A stretch of DNA of 64,000 bases, taken from the NCBI RefSeq assembly GCF_006716085.1, contig NZ_VFON01000001.1, positions 1,116,001 to 1,180,000 of the forward strand. Direction: 5' to 3'. The translations under genes were made by a program, and so were the position numbers. The notes under the pieces are model-generated. The model was given only the letters and a program-made list of their open reading frames with translations, had not been told where the DNA came from and did no database searches. This document shows positions 1-9,092 of this stretch, one piece after another. Each line of letters starts with the position of its first letter. The first letter of the stretch is position 1. The DNA comes from Leucobacter komagatae (GTDB lineage Bacteria > Actinomycetota > Actinomycetes > Actinomycetales > Microbacteriaceae).

Positions 1-297
1 CCTCTCGCGATCGCCCTGCTGGTCATGGTGTTCTTCGCGTTCGGAGAGTCGCTCTTCGCACCATCTGCCCTGTCATTCACGGCCGAGCTCGCGCCGAAGG
101 CGGCCACCTCGCAGATGACCGCGCTGTACTTCCTCACCATGGCAGGCGGCTCGACGTTCGCGGGGTGGATCTCGCAGTCGTACCGCGAGGGCGCAGAGGC
201 GCAGTACTTCGGAACGGTGGCGGTCGTGTCGCTCGCGCTGATCATCGCCCTCGGCGTGGTGCACAAGCTCGTAGACCGCGCGATGCTGAGCCGCTAG
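1..297 (+). CDS. POT-family peptide/H+ symporter, C-terminal fragment
   Basis: This is the 3' end of a membrane transporter whose start lies left of the window; 98 residues plus a stop are visible. The stretch GESLFAPSALSF followed by SQMTALYFLTMAGG resembles the penultimate helices of POT (PTR2/DtpT) proton-dependent oligopeptide transporters, where a GE-(x)n-SP-GLSF helix precedes a helix rich in small residues. Two hydrophobic segments and a short basic tail (VDRAMLSR) are visible, so the C-terminus is cytoplasmic. A hairpin terminator follows about 40 bp downstream. The family call rests only on this tail; another MFS branch is possible. Confidence 0.6.
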   Translation, partial: PLAIALLVMVFFAFGESLFAPSALSFTAELAPKAATSQMTALYFLTMAGGSTFAGWISQSYREGAEAQYFGTVAVVSLALIIALGVVHKLVDRAMLSR

Positions 298-334
298 CGT
301 TCCGCTGGCTCTAGCCTCAAGCTTTGCTCCCGCA

Positions 335-365
335 GGGCCCGGGTCTTCCGACTCGGGCCCCTTTG
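335..365 (+). terminator. Intrinsic terminator after the transporter
   Basis: An 11-bp stem (335-345 with 350-360, one mismatch) has a TTCC loop and is followed by CTTTG. It lies about 40 bp after the transporter stop codon. The T-tract is weak. Confidence 0.6.
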
Positions 366-504
366 CTGTGCCCGTGAGGTCGCTCAGGCAGTCAATAACC
401 ATGTGATCTGCAGTTCGCATGTCGTTTCGAGGCCCGGCAGCCAGAGGCATCGTCGATCACATACGGTGGGGGCCTGGGTGGGCCTAATTCCATGACCGAA
501 GACA

Positions 505-536
505 CAAAAAGGGGTGCGGCCGTGGCCGCACCCCTT
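505..536 (-). terminator. Rho-independent terminator of the UPF0182 gene
   Basis: A perfect 12-bp stem (510-521 with 524-535) with a 2-nt loop is followed, on the minus strand, by a run of five T. It ends 14 bp beyond the UPF0182 stop codon. The rest of 362-549 shows no gene. Confidence 0.85.
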
Positions 537-549
537 CTGTGTTCTGGCG

Positions 550-3500
550 TTAGTTCCCCGCAGCCAGCGCCCGCTCAAACGCCTCTTCGAGTCGCTTGTC
601 AGCTTCGGCGAACTTCGTGAGATCGCCGTCCTTCATAGCGGCGGTTCGATCGTCGATCGCCTTCTTCATATCCTGCAGTGCCTGCTTCAGGGCGGGCGGC
701 GTGCTGGAGCCGTCGCCCGGCTGCTGCGGTTCGCCGCCGGTACCGGGATCTGGCTCGACAGCGCCATCACCATCACCATCGCCATCGCCCGCGTTCGCCC
801 CGGAGTTGCCCCCGAAGAGCTCGTCGAGCGCCTTGTCGAGGGTGTCCTCGAAGGCAATGTCGTCACCGAACGAGACGAGCACCTTCTGCAGCAGCGGGAA
901 CTTCGTGCCCGTCGACGCCTCGAGGTAGACCGGCTGCACGTACAGCAGGCCGCCACCAACGGGCAGGGTCAACAGGTTGCCGCTAATCACTCGCGTGCCG
1001 CCCTGGCGCAGCAGGTTCAGCTCCGTCGACACCTTCGGGTCGGTGTTGAAGCTGTTCTGCACCTGGCCCGGCGCGGGAATGGTGTTGCTCTTCGGCAGGG
1101 TGAGGAGCTTGAGCGTTCCATAGTCCTCAGACACCTTGCCAGCCTCGGAACCCGCGTTCGAGTTCGCCGCGAGATACCCGGTGAGGATATCGCGAGCGGT
1201 CTCACCGCGGGCGTCGGGGATGTACGTCGAGTAGATCGAGTACGTCGGGTCCGCGCCCTTGCCCGCCGACAGCGTCAGGTAGTACGGCGGCTGCGCCGGG
1301 TTGCGCTCGTTCTCGTTCGCGCTCGCTACCGGGTCGTCGGGCGTACGCCACGCGTCCTCAGCCGAGTAGAACGCCCCGGAGTCGGTCACGTGGTACTTGC
1401 TCAGCACCTCGCGCTGCACCTTGAACATGTCGGTTGGGTAGCGCACGTGGCTGAGCAGCTCGCCGCTCATGTCGTCGACGCTCTTGAGCGTGCCCGGGAA
1501 GATCTTGCTCCACGACTTCAGGAGCGGATCCTCGCTGTCCCAGGCGTAGAGGTCGACGCTGCCGTCGTAGGCGTCAACGGTTGCCTTCACCGAGTTGCGA
1601 ATGTAGTTCACCGGCTTCGCGAGCATGCTCGCGCGCTGGTTGTCAGCGTCAACCGTCAGCGCGTTCATGTCGGTGATCTCGGAGTACGGGTACTGCGCAG
1701 AGGTCGTGTAGCCGTCGATGATCCACTTCAGCTTGCCATCCACCACCGACGCATACGGTGCGGCGTCGATCGTGAGGTAGGGCGCGACCTTCTGCACGCG
1801 CTCAACCGGGTTGCGGTCAAACAAGATCTGGGAGCCGTCGACGACGGCGCCAGAAAGGAGAATCTCGACGTCCTGGAACTTCAGCGCGAACATGATCTTC
1901 GCGAAGATGTTGTTGAGCGTCGGCCCGCCCTCGCCCTTGAACGTGGTGAGGTTCGCACGGCCGCCAACGGCAGCCTCAACGTCGCCCTCAGCGGCGTTCG
2001 GGTCACCCTCGGTTGCTCCCTCCGCGGGGGCTTCGGTGGCCGAGTCGTCCGCGGCAGCGGCGTCGTCCGCGGGCTGCTCGGCATCGGCCGCCTGCTCGCC
2101 CTCGGCCGCCTTATTATCGCCTGTCGTCTCTGCGTCGGCGTTGTCCTCAGCTGGGCTCGCGTCCTCGGCGTCTGCAGCTGGGGCTTCCGGCGTGCTCTCG
2201 ATATCCGACGGGAAGTCGAGCTCAATCGACTTGTCGCGCTCGCCACCAACGATCGAGTACTCGGGCGAGTCCATACCGAAGTAGACGCGCGGCTCGAACT
2301 CGCCGAGGCGGCCGCTCGTGGGAATGCCGCTCTCGAGGAACACCGGCTCGCCTCCGGGCGAGCGCTGGTTGCCGTAGGCGGCGACGAGGCCGTAGCCGTG
2401 GGTGAAGACGAGGGTGCGGTTGTACCAGCTCTTCTGCCCCGAGATGTCGATGTCGCGGATGGCCGAGACGGTGTCTTCGACCTGGCCGTCAAGCTCGTAG
2501 CGGTCGACGTTCAGCGACTTCGGGAACTTGTAGTACTGCTTCGACTGCTCGAGCTGCGCGAAGGTTCGCGAAATAACCTCGGGGTCCATGATGCGGATGT
2601 TCGAGGTTGCGACGGCGTCGTTGCGTAGCGCGCCGGGCTCAGCGTCGGTGACCGCGTCGTAGCGCTCAACCTTGACCTCGTCGAGGCCGTAGGCCTTTCG
2701 CGTCGCATCGATGTTTCGCGAGATGTACTCAGACTCCATGCTCTGCTCGTCGGGCACGACGCGGAACTGCTGGATCGCCCATGGATATCCGACCCCGAGC
2801 ACGAGGCTCGAGACGATGAGCAGCGCGGTGCCGATCACGGGGATGCGCCACTTGCCTGTCACCGCGGTCACGATGAACAGCACGGCAACGATCGCCGCGA
2901 TGCCGGCGAGAATCTGCTTGCCCGGGATCGTCGCGTGCACGCTCGAGTACATGGCGCCCGTGGCGTAGCCCTCAGTGCTCGTCACGGTCGAGTACTGATC
3001 GAGCCAGAGGCTCACAGCCTGGATCGCGAGGTAGATCGTCGCGAGGATCGCGGTCTGGATGCGCGTCGACTTCGACACACGCACCTCGCGCTCGTTGAAC
3101 GAGATACCGCCGTAGAGGTAGCTCGTCGCGGCGCCGACTAGCAGCGCGATGAGTACGACCGCCGAGGCGAACGCCGTCACCGACTGCCAGAGGGGCAGGT
3201 CAAAAAGGAAGAAGGAGATGTCGAAGCCGAACTGCGCGTCTTTTTCGCCAGCGGGTTCGGAGTTCCACCACAGCAGCACGGTGCGCCAGCTCGACGCGGC
3301 AGCGATGCCAGCGAAGATGCCGAGCACGGCGGGGAGCAGCCACTTTACGAGGCGCCGCAGGGGCTCAACCACCTCCTGGTAGCGGTCAAGCTGCGCGGTC
3401 AACCGTGCGTAGACGGGCCGCTTGCGGTAGGCAATGTCGATGGCGAGGAACACCGGGATCGACATCGCAAGGAAGCCGACGATGAACATGGCGCCTGCCG

Positions 3501-3675
3501 CGATCCACTGCGTCGCAAACACGGGCAGGTACCCGAGCTGGTTGAACCACAGGACCTCAGTCATCACTGACGAGACCGCGAGGAACGCGATAATCAGCGC
3601 TACCACGAGAACAATCGTGATTGCGAGCGGGGAAAGACGGCGCGATCGGGGGGCAGAAGTAGTCTGTTCGGTCAC
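550..3675 (-). CDS. UPF0182 family membrane protein
   Basis: A 1041-residue membrane protein of the UPF0182 (COG1615) family, function unknown. The N-terminal third carries about seven hydrophobic segments, beginning with LAITIVLVVALIIAFLAV. A large extracytoplasmic domain follows, with family blocks such as WNQLGYLP-like FNQLGYLPVF and RNSVKATVDAYDG. Residues about 490-570 form an Ala/Glu/Asp-rich acidic insertion, and a Gly/Asp-rich stretch precedes the last 50 residues. I chose the GTG at 3675 because a TACGCT hexamer ends 6 nt before it, the leaderless layout seen elsewhere in the window; GGAGG abuts the GTG directly and is too close to act as a ribosome binding site. A perfect terminator follows. 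Family assignment is firm; role is not known. Confidence 0.9.
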   Translation of the reverse strand: MTEQTTSAPRSRRLSPLAITIVLVVALIIAFLAVSSVMTEVLWFNQLGYLPVFATQWIAAGAMFIVGFLAMSIPVFLAIDIAYRKRPVYARLTAQLDRYQEVVEPLRRLVKWLLPAVLGIFAGIAAASSWRTVLLWWNSEPAGEKDAQFGFDISFFLFDLPLWQSVTAFASAVVLIALLVGAATSYLYGGISFNEREVRVSKSTRIQTAILATIYLAIQAVSLWLDQYSTVTSTEGYATGAMYSSVHATIPGKQILAGIAAIVAVLFIVTAVTGKWRIPVIGTALLIVSSLVLGVGYPWAIQQFRVVPDEQSMESEYISRNIDATRKAYGLDEVKVERYDAVTDAEPGALRNDAVATSNIRIMDPEVISRTFAQLEQSKQYYKFPKSLNVDRYELDGQVEDTVSAIRDIDISGQKSWYNRTLVFTHGYGLVAAYGNQRSPGGEPVFLESGIPTSGRLGEFEPRVYFGMDSPEYSIVGGERDKSIELDFPSDIESTPEAPAADAEDASPAEDNADAETTGDNKAAEGEQAADAEQPADDAAAADDSATEAPAEGATEGDPNAAEGDVEAAVGGRANLTTFKGEGGPTLNNIFAKIMFALKFQDVEILLSGAVVDGSQILFDRNPVERVQKVAPYLTIDAAPYASVVDGKLKWIIDGYTTSAQYPYSEITDMNALTVDADNQRASMLAKPVNYIRNSVKATVDAYDGSVDLYAWDSEDPLLKSWSKIFPGTLKSVDDMSGELLSHVRYPTDMFKVQREVLSKYHVTDSGAFYSAEDAWRTPDDPVASANENERNPAQPPYYLTLSAGKGADPTYSIYSTYIPDARGETARDILTGYLAANSNAGSEAGKVSEDYGTLKLLTLPKSNTIPAPGQVQNSFNTDPKVSTELNLLRQGGTRVISGNLLTLPVGGGLLYVQPVYLEASTGTKFPLLQKVLVSFGDDIAFEDTLDKALDELFGGNSGANAGDGDGDGDGAVEPDPGTGGEPQQPGDGSSTPPALKQALQDMKKAIDDRTAAMKDGDLTKFAEADKRLEEAFERALAAGN

Positions 3676-3830
3676 CCTCCAAGCGTAGCGTTTAGCCGCT
3701 GAAATTCCTGTGCGAGCCGCAATCGGGCGACACCTGTTCGCAGTGGGCGCAATGAAATGCCGCATCTCTCGGTGCCGTCACACCTCGCGTGCCGTAGCGT
3801 TATTCGTGTACGAGGCATGAGGAGAACGCC

Positions 3831-5261
3831 GTGAGCAACGACGATATGCAGCCAGACGGCCCCAACGACTCGTCGGGGCCAAACTTTGAGGAACTGCAGC
3901 GGATGCTGCAGAACATGCTGAGCGGTCAACAGGACGGCGAGCTTGATCCGAGCGTGCTCGCCAATGCTGCCGGCATCTCGGCAGACCCCGCGGTGCTGAA
4001 CGCGCTGTTCTCGACGCTGCGCGGGGCGATGTCGAACCCGAGCGACAAGATTGACTGGTCGGTCGCGCGCCGCACCGCGCTCGATGCCGCTGGTGGCGAG
4101 ACATCTGCGGATCCCGGTCCGGCGAACCGCGCCTTCCCACTCGCGTCACTGTGGCTCGATGAGGCGACCGAGCTCGGCCCGGTGTCTGACTCGCCGCGCA
4201 CGGTCAACAGGATCGAGTGGGTTCAGCGGTCGATTGACACGTGGATCAGCCTGGCGGAGCCCGTCGCGGAGTCCGTTTCACAGGCGCTCATGAACTCGAT
4301 GAGCACGCAGCTCCCCGAGGAGATGGCCGCAGCGTTGCAGCAGGCGACCCCAATGCTTCGAAGCGTCGGCGGCGCACTGTTCGCCGTGCAGCTCGGCTCG
4401 ATCGTCGGGCAGCTCTCGGGCGAGGTCGTCTCGGCCGGCGACGTTGGGATCCCGCTCTTTGAGGGCCCGGGATTCGAGGGCGGGGCGCTCTTGCCGAGCG
4501 GCATTCAGAAGTTCGCGGAGGGCCTGGATCAGGATCTCGAGGCGGTCACCCTCTACCTCGCCGTGCGCGAGCTCGCGCACGCGCGGCTGTTCCGGCACAC
4601 CAAGTGGCTGCGGCTGCACCTCCTTACGGCGATCACGGATTACGCGCGCGGGATCCATATCGATACCGACCGGATCGAGGAGCTGTCGCGCGATTTGGAT
4701 CCGTCGCAACCGGAACAGATTCAGGAGATCCTCGCGAGCGGCGCGCTCATTCCGCCGAAGACCGCGTCGCAGGAGGCCGCTCACGAGCGCCTCGAGACGA
4801 TGCTCGCGCTCATCGAGGGCTGGGTTGACATCGTGACCGAAGACGCGACGAGCCGCCTTCCGGGCGCGGGTGCGATCGCGGAGATGGTGCGCCGACGCCG
4901 CGCGACGGGCGGGCCAGGCGAACGTGCCTTCGCCGCGCTCGCGGGCCTGGAACTGCGCCCGCGCAGGCTCCGTGAGGCCGCCGCGATGTGGCGGGCTGTC
5001 GCTGACCGCGGTGGCATCGCCGCCCGCGACGGGCTCTGGTCACACCCCGACATCATGCCGACAGCTGAGGAGCTCGACGCTCCCGATCTGCTGCTCAGCC
5101 GAATCGGCCTGCTCGGCGACGGTGCGCCCGAAGCTGACCCATTTGACGATGAGCTGCGTAAGCTGCTGAGCAGCGAGCTGCCCTCGAACGACGGCGACAC
5201 CGCGGCCGGCCACGGTGAGGCGCCTGAGGACGATTCCCCCGAGGACACGCCCAAGCAGTAG
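3831..5261 (+). CDS. Zinc-dependent metalloprotease-like protein (DUF2342 / zincin_2)
   Basis: A 476-residue protein of the actinobacterial DUF2342 family (also called coenzyme F420 biosynthesis-associated or zincin_2). The central segment has the family hallmarks LSGEVVSAGDVGIPL and AVRELAHARLFRHTKWL, where RELAHARLF occupies the zincin helix position. The N-terminal 60 residues are polar and include PNFEELQRMLQNML; the C-terminal 50 are acidic and probably disordered. Start GTG at 3831 is preceded by AGGAGA with 5-nt spacing. It sits between UPF0182 and the UvrD2/NudC genes, its usual actinobacterial neighbourhood. No protease substrate is known for the family. Confidence 0.85.
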   Translation: MSNDDMQPDGPNDSSGPNFEELQRMLQNMLSGQQDGELDPSVLANAAGISADPAVLNALFSTLRGAMSNPSDKIDWSVARRTALDAAGGETSADPGPANRAFPLASLWLDEATELGPVSDSPRTVNRIEWVQRSIDTWISLAEPVAESVSQALMNSMSTQLPEEMAAALQQATPMLRSVGGALFAVQLGSIVGQLSGEVVSAGDVGIPLFEGPGFEGGALLPSGIQKFAEGLDQDLEAVTLYLAVRELAHARLFRHTKWLRLHLLTAITDYARGIHIDTDRIEELSRDLDPSQPEQIQEILASGALIPPKTASQEAAHERLETMLALIEGWVDIVTEDATSRLPGAGAIAEMVRRRRATGGPGERAFAALAGLELRPRRLREAAAMWRAVADRGGIAARDGLWSHPDIMPTAEELDAPDLLLSRIGLLGDGAPEADPFDDELRKLLSSELPSNDGDTAAGHGEAPEDDSPEDTPKQ

Positions 5262-5397
5262 GTTCCCGGCCCGGGTGGCTGGAGCGCGGACCCCGCCGCC
5301 CGGGCCGCTTCGCGCACAGCCCTGACTGGCCCGGCCCTCCAGAGCCGGCACTGTGGAGAACGTCGCCCCGCGGTGCCCGCGGGGCGACACTGCTTGC

Positions 5398-6429
5398 ATG
5401 CCTTCCACACTCCCACTCACACAGATCGCCCCCGACCATCCCGTCGTCTGGGAAAACGAGACGACCATTCGCGTCGGGTTCGACCGGGCGCTCGCGCGCG
5501 TCGCCGCGTCATCTCCAGCGAGCCAGGTCGTCATAGCGAAGCTCATCCGGGGCGCTACGAAGGCCGAGCTCGCAGAGAGCGGCACACGCGTCGTTGATCG
5601 CGTGCTCGCAGACCTCTCCCCCGTGCTCCGCTATACCGCTGTTGCCCAGGGCGGGGCTCGGCAGCGGCTCGCCGAGGGGGTAGGCGCCCAACACTCGGGC
5701 TCAGCCGGGTTCACCCCGGCCGCAGAGCTCCGGGCGTCGCCCAAGCTCCCCGCGCCACCAGCGCTCCAGGGCGCAGCAGGCACGCGGGTGCGCACCGCGG
5801 GTGTGCCGACGCTCACCGCGCGACTCTCGGACGACGGGCGCGAAGTACCCGGGCTGCGGGCGGCGCTCGAGGGGCCGGGCGCCTGCGACCTCAGACGAAC
5901 GACGGCGCAGCCCGACCTCGTGATCGAGGTGCACCGGTTCCTCGAACCCCTCGGCCGCACCGCACGGTGGCTGCGCGCGGGCATACCGCACCTCATGCTC
6001 AGGTTTACCGACGACGCGGCTCGCATCGGCCCGCTCGTCGCGCCCGACGGGGCGCCGTGTCACGGCTGCGAGGGGCTGCACCTCACCGACGCTGACCCGG
6101 CACTTCCCGCGATCGCTTCGCAGCTGTACGGCACGGTTCCGAGTAGCGAGACACCCGAGGTCGCGCAGCTCACCGCCGCCGTCGCGGTGTACTTCCTCAG
6201 CGCCTGGCGGCGGCGCGAACGCTGGGTGCACGACCGGCAACTCGAGCTCCCGGTCGCTGGGGGCACGCTGTCAGCGTTCCCCAAGCTCACCCGAATTCGC
6301 ACGCACACCGAGTGTGGCTGCGCGATCAGTGCCCGACCCCGGCCTCCGCCACAAATCGAGACGGCACGCGAGACACCCGGGCCGCGCTCGCGAACCCCGA
6401 GAGGAGCAGCACGTCGCGCGCACGAGTGA
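5398..6429 (+). CDS. ThiF/TOMM-cyclodehydratase-like protein
   Basis: A 343-residue protein resembling the ThiF-like half of TOMM (thiazole/oxazole-modified microcin) cyclodehydratases. The N-terminus HPVVWENETTIRVGFDRAL matches the family opening, in which a short motif precedes LG(L/F)D. Two cysteine pairs, CHGCEGLHLTDADPA near residue 215 and HTECGCA near residue 300, match the structural zinc site. The ATP-binding loop typical of E1-like enzymes is not obvious, so it may be a non-catalytic leader-binding or scaffold protein. No precursor peptide, YcaO or dehydrogenase gene is nearby. The last ~34 residues, after HTECGCA, run antisense into the converging helicase gene. No good ribosome binding site precedes the ATG at 5398; an upstream start at 5353 would add 15 residues. 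Confidence 0.6.
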   Translation: MPSTLPLTQIAPDHPVVWENETTIRVGFDRALARVAASSPASQVVIAKLIRGATKAELAESGTRVVDRVLADLSPVLRYTAVAQGGARQRLAEGVGAQHSGSAGFTPAAELRASPKLPAPPALQGAAGTRVRTAGVPTLTARLSDDGREVPGLRAALEGPGACDLRRTTAQPDLVIEVHRFLEPLGRTARWLRAGIPHLMLRFTDDAARIGPLVAPDGAPCHGCEGLHLTDADPALPAIASQLYGTVPSSETPEVAQLTAAVAVYFLSAWRRRERWVHDRQLELPVAGGTLSAFPKLTRIRTHTECGCAISARPRPPPQIETARETPGPRSRTPRGAARRAHE

Positions 6430-8047
6430 AGGCGACGTAGGCGAGCCGCCGTTCCTCCTCGATCGCCTGCTCGGTCTGCGCGTGAGAGATCGGAAAGATC
6501 CCTTCGCTCAGCCCGACGACGTGCACGAGCGGCCACTCGAGGCCCTTCGCGGCGTGCACCGCGCTCAGCGTCACGGCCTCCACCTTGGGCTCGTGCTGCG
6601 AGCGCTGGCGCGCGAGGAGCTCCTCACTGAACTTCACGATCGTCGTGCCGGCCGGCATCTCGTCGGCGAGCGAGAGGATCGAGTTGAGCGCCTCCCAGCG
6701 CTCGCGCTCCGCGGAGCCCTCGGGTGGCTTGGCTGACCACCCCACCTCCCGCAGCATGTCGCTCACGATCTGGAACAGTGGCCTATCGTCGCCTGCCTTC
6801 GCCTGGCCGCGGATGAGGAGGATCGCCCGTCGAACGTCGGCTCGGTCGTAGAACCGCTGCGCACCGTGTACACGGATCGGGATGCCTTCGCTCGCGAGCG
6901 CTTCCTCGATCCTCGCTGACTGCGCGTTGGTGCGGTACAGCACCGCGATGTCTGAGGCCGGGGTGCCGCTCGCGCGGGCCATCCTGATCGCCTGGGCGAC
7001 GGCGCGCGCCTCGTCCTGCTCCGTTTGGAACCAGGAGAACTGCGGGGGCGTGGGTGTGACCCCCCGCGCTGACGCCGGAGCGCCGTCGCCTGTGCCCTCG
7101 ACACCGCGCATGGGGCTGAGCTGCAGCGCGCCAGGCTTGTCGCGCATGAGCTTGTTCGCCCCGAGCACGATCGGCGGAGTCGACCGGTAGTTGCGTTCAA
7201 GCCGGAACTCGCGCGCGTTCGGGTACTCGGCGCCGAACCGTAGCAGGAACGAGCTCGATGCCCCGGCAAACGAGTAGATGGTCTGGCTCGCGTCGCCGAC
7301 GACGCACAGGTCGTCGCGCGCGCCGAGCCAGAGCTTCAGCAGGTGGTGCTGGAGGGGCGAAACGTCTTGGAACTCGTCGACGGTGAAGAAGCGGTACTGT
7401 TCGCGAACCTGCAGCGCGGCGCGCGGCTCGACCTCGAGCATGCCGGAGAGCAGCACGAGCACATCCTCGAAGTCGATCTGCTTTCGCTCTTCGAGGAGCT
7501 TCGTGTATCCGTCGTGAATATCAATGAGCTTTTCGCTGTCTACCCCGGCGAGCGCTGGCCTGAGCGGGAGGTGCTGCGCGTACGCGTCGATACTCAGCAG
7601 CGACACCTTTCGCCACTCGATCTCGGCGGCAATGTCGCGAAGGGTCTCGGCGCCGAGCCGCAACCCCATCGATTCGACGGTCTGCGAGATCGCGGCAACC
7701 TTGCCGGGGAGCACCTGCGGCGCGTCTCCCCCGACGAACTGCGGCCAGAAATGGCTGAGCTGCGCGAGCGCCGCTCCGTGGAAGGTACGCGCTCGGACGC
7801 CGTCGGCGCCGAGCTCGCGCAGCCTCCCCTGCAGCTCGCCCGCGGCCTTCCGGGTGAAGGTCACCGCGAGCACGCGCTGCGGATCGTACGCGCCCGTTTT
7901 GACGCCGTAGGCGATGCGGTGGGTGATCGCGCGGGTCTTGCCCGTTCCCGCGCCCGCGAGCACGGAGACCGGCCCGCGAAGGGCCTCGGCGATCTGGCGC
8001 TGGTCGGGGTCGAGCGCGTCGAGGATGCCCCCGGCGTCGCCCGTCAC
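6326..8047 (-). CDS. uvrD2: ATP-dependent DNA helicase, UvrD2-like
   Basis: A 573-residue superfamily 1A helicase that would unwind DNA 3'-5' in repair. Visible motifs: Q-motif region LDPDQRQIAEAL, Walker A AGAGTGKT (residues ~33-40), motif Ia TFTRKAAGEL, Walker B VDEFQDVS, motif III GDASQTIYSFAGA, motif IV ERNYRSTPPIV, motif V VHAAKGLEWPLVHVVGL and motif VI RRLAYVAFTRARD. Mycobacterial UvrD2 is about 700 residues with a C-terminal HRDC domain; this protein stops soon after motif VI and so lacks HRDC and the zinc-type tail. Start is GTG at 8047, overlapping the nudC stop by 4 bp (GTGA), implying translational coupling. The last 104 bp overlap the converging gene at 5398-6429. Confidence 0.85.
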   Translation of the reverse strand: MTGDAGGILDALDPDQRQIAEALRGPVSVLAGAGTGKTRAITHRIAYGVKTGAYDPQRVLAVTFTRKAAGELQGRLRELGADGVRARTFHGAALAQLSHFWPQFVGGDAPQVLPGKVAAISQTVESMGLRLGAETLRDIAAEIEWRKVSLLSIDAYAQHLPLRPALAGVDSEKLIDIHDGYTKLLEERKQIDFEDVLVLLSGMLEVEPRAALQVREQYRFFTVDEFQDVSPLQHHLLKLWLGARDDLCVVGDASQTIYSFAGASSSFLLRFGAEYPNAREFRLERNYRSTPPIVLGANKLMRDKPGALQLSPMRGVEGTGDGAPASARGVTPTPPQFSWFQTEQDEARAVAQAIRMARASGTPASDIAVLYRTNAQSARIEEALASEGIPIRVHGAQRFYDRADVRRAILLIRGQAKAGDDRPLFQIVSDMLREVGWSAKPPEGSAERERWEALNSILSLADEMPAGTTIVKFSEELLARQRSQHEPKVEAVTLSAVHAAKGLEWPLVHVVGLSEGIFPISHAQTEQAIEEERRLAYVAFTRARDVLLLSGFASAARVSRVPSRFVAEAGVGH

Positions 8048-8979
8048 GAGACGTCGCCCCGCGCCCAGCTGTCGAGCATCCAGCCGGCGATCGACAGGGC
8101 GCCGGGAAGGCCGAGCCCCGCGTGCGGTGAGCGCACTTCATCGCGGGTGAACCAGCGAAGCTCGGAGATCTCGGTGGGGTCTGCGATGAGCGCCTCGGGG
8201 TCTTGCCCCTCGGCGAGCTCGGCCCGGAACCCGAGCATGAGGGAGCGCGGGAACGGCCATGGCTGCGAAGCAACGTAGGTCACCTCGCCCACGCGCACCC
8301 CGGCCTCCTCGAACACCTCGCGCCGCACCGCGTTCTCAAGGGTCTCGCCAGCCTCAACGAACCCCGCGAGCAGCGAGAACCGCCCGGATTCCCAGAGCAC
8401 GTTCGAGCCGAGCAGCACCCGGTCGCCGTGAGTAATCAGCACGATGACCGCGGGGTCCGTGCGCGGAAACAGCTCAGCACCGCCCGCGGTTCGCCGCGAC
8501 CACCCGCCGTCGGCGACCTCGGTGGGCTCACCGTCGCGGGGCGAGAACGTGGCAGACTCGTGCCACCGCAGCACGGCGAGCGCCATCGTGACGAGCTCGC
8601 GCTCTGCCGGTTCGAGGTGCAGCGCCGCTTGGAAGGTGTGCCGCCAGCTCACGCCCGGCTCGGCAGCGGGTCCTGCGGGCCCCTCGGCACCCGCATCCCC
8701 TGCACCCTCGCTCGCTTCCGCGTTCGCGGCCACGGCAAACACGGGTGTTCCGTCGCGCCGCCCAAGGTACACCCGTTCAGACGCGGGCGTGGGCACCGCG
8801 GAGGTCGGCAGCAGCGCAAGGCCGCGGCTGGCTTCCGTCACGGGGATGTTGGGGCCACTCACGCGCAGCACGAGCGCGCCGGGAGCCGCCCAGGCCGCTT
8901 CGAGGGCTTCGGCCGAGCCGCGCGTCGGCGCGTCTCGATCGATCAGTCCCCCAGCCAATGGCACGCGTTCCACACTCAT
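8044..8979 (-). CDS. nudC: NAD(H) diphosphatase, NudC-type Nudix hydrolase
   Basis: A 311-residue Nudix protein. The Nudix box GFVEAGETLENAVRREVFEEAGV is intact with all catalytic glutamates, and SQPWPFPRSLMLGF just after it is the NudC-specific signature. Known members hydrolyse NAD(H) to NMN(H) plus AMP and remove NAD caps from RNA. The segment before PRTDPAVI, where most NudC proteins have a four-cysteine zinc ribbon, contains no cysteine (it reads ATFSPRDGEPTEV and SRRTAGGAELF), so the zinc site is lost. It is the first gene of the pair with the UvrD2-like helicase. Confidence 0.85.
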   Translation of the reverse strand: MSVERVPLAGGLIDRDAPTRGSAEALEAAWAAPGALVLRVSGPNIPVTEASRGLALLPTSAVPTPASERVYLGRRDGTPVFAVAANAEASEGAGDAGAEGPAGPAAEPGVSWRHTFQAALHLEPAERELVTMALAVLRWHESATFSPRDGEPTEVADGGWSRRTAGGAELFPRTDPAVIVLITHGDRVLLGSNVLWESGRFSLLAGFVEAGETLENAVRREVFEEAGVRVGEVTYVASQPWPFPRSLMLGFRAELAEGQDPEALIADPTEISELRWFTRDEVRSPHAGLGLPGALSIAGWMLDSWARGDVS

Positions 8980-9092
8980 ACATCGATCTTCTCAGACTTC
9001 TCGCGCTGCCCAACGCAGCTTTTGCTCAGAGACTCCTGTTCGGTGCGCGTGGCGCAGCGCATGATCCTCGCCCAGTGCCTACGCTAATTGGC

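Noticed and set aside
514..2628. Long open frame on the plus strand opposite the UPF0182 gene
   Set aside because: Arg/Val-rich composition and no recognisable domain; it is the antisense of a GC-rich gene with strong family support on the other strand.
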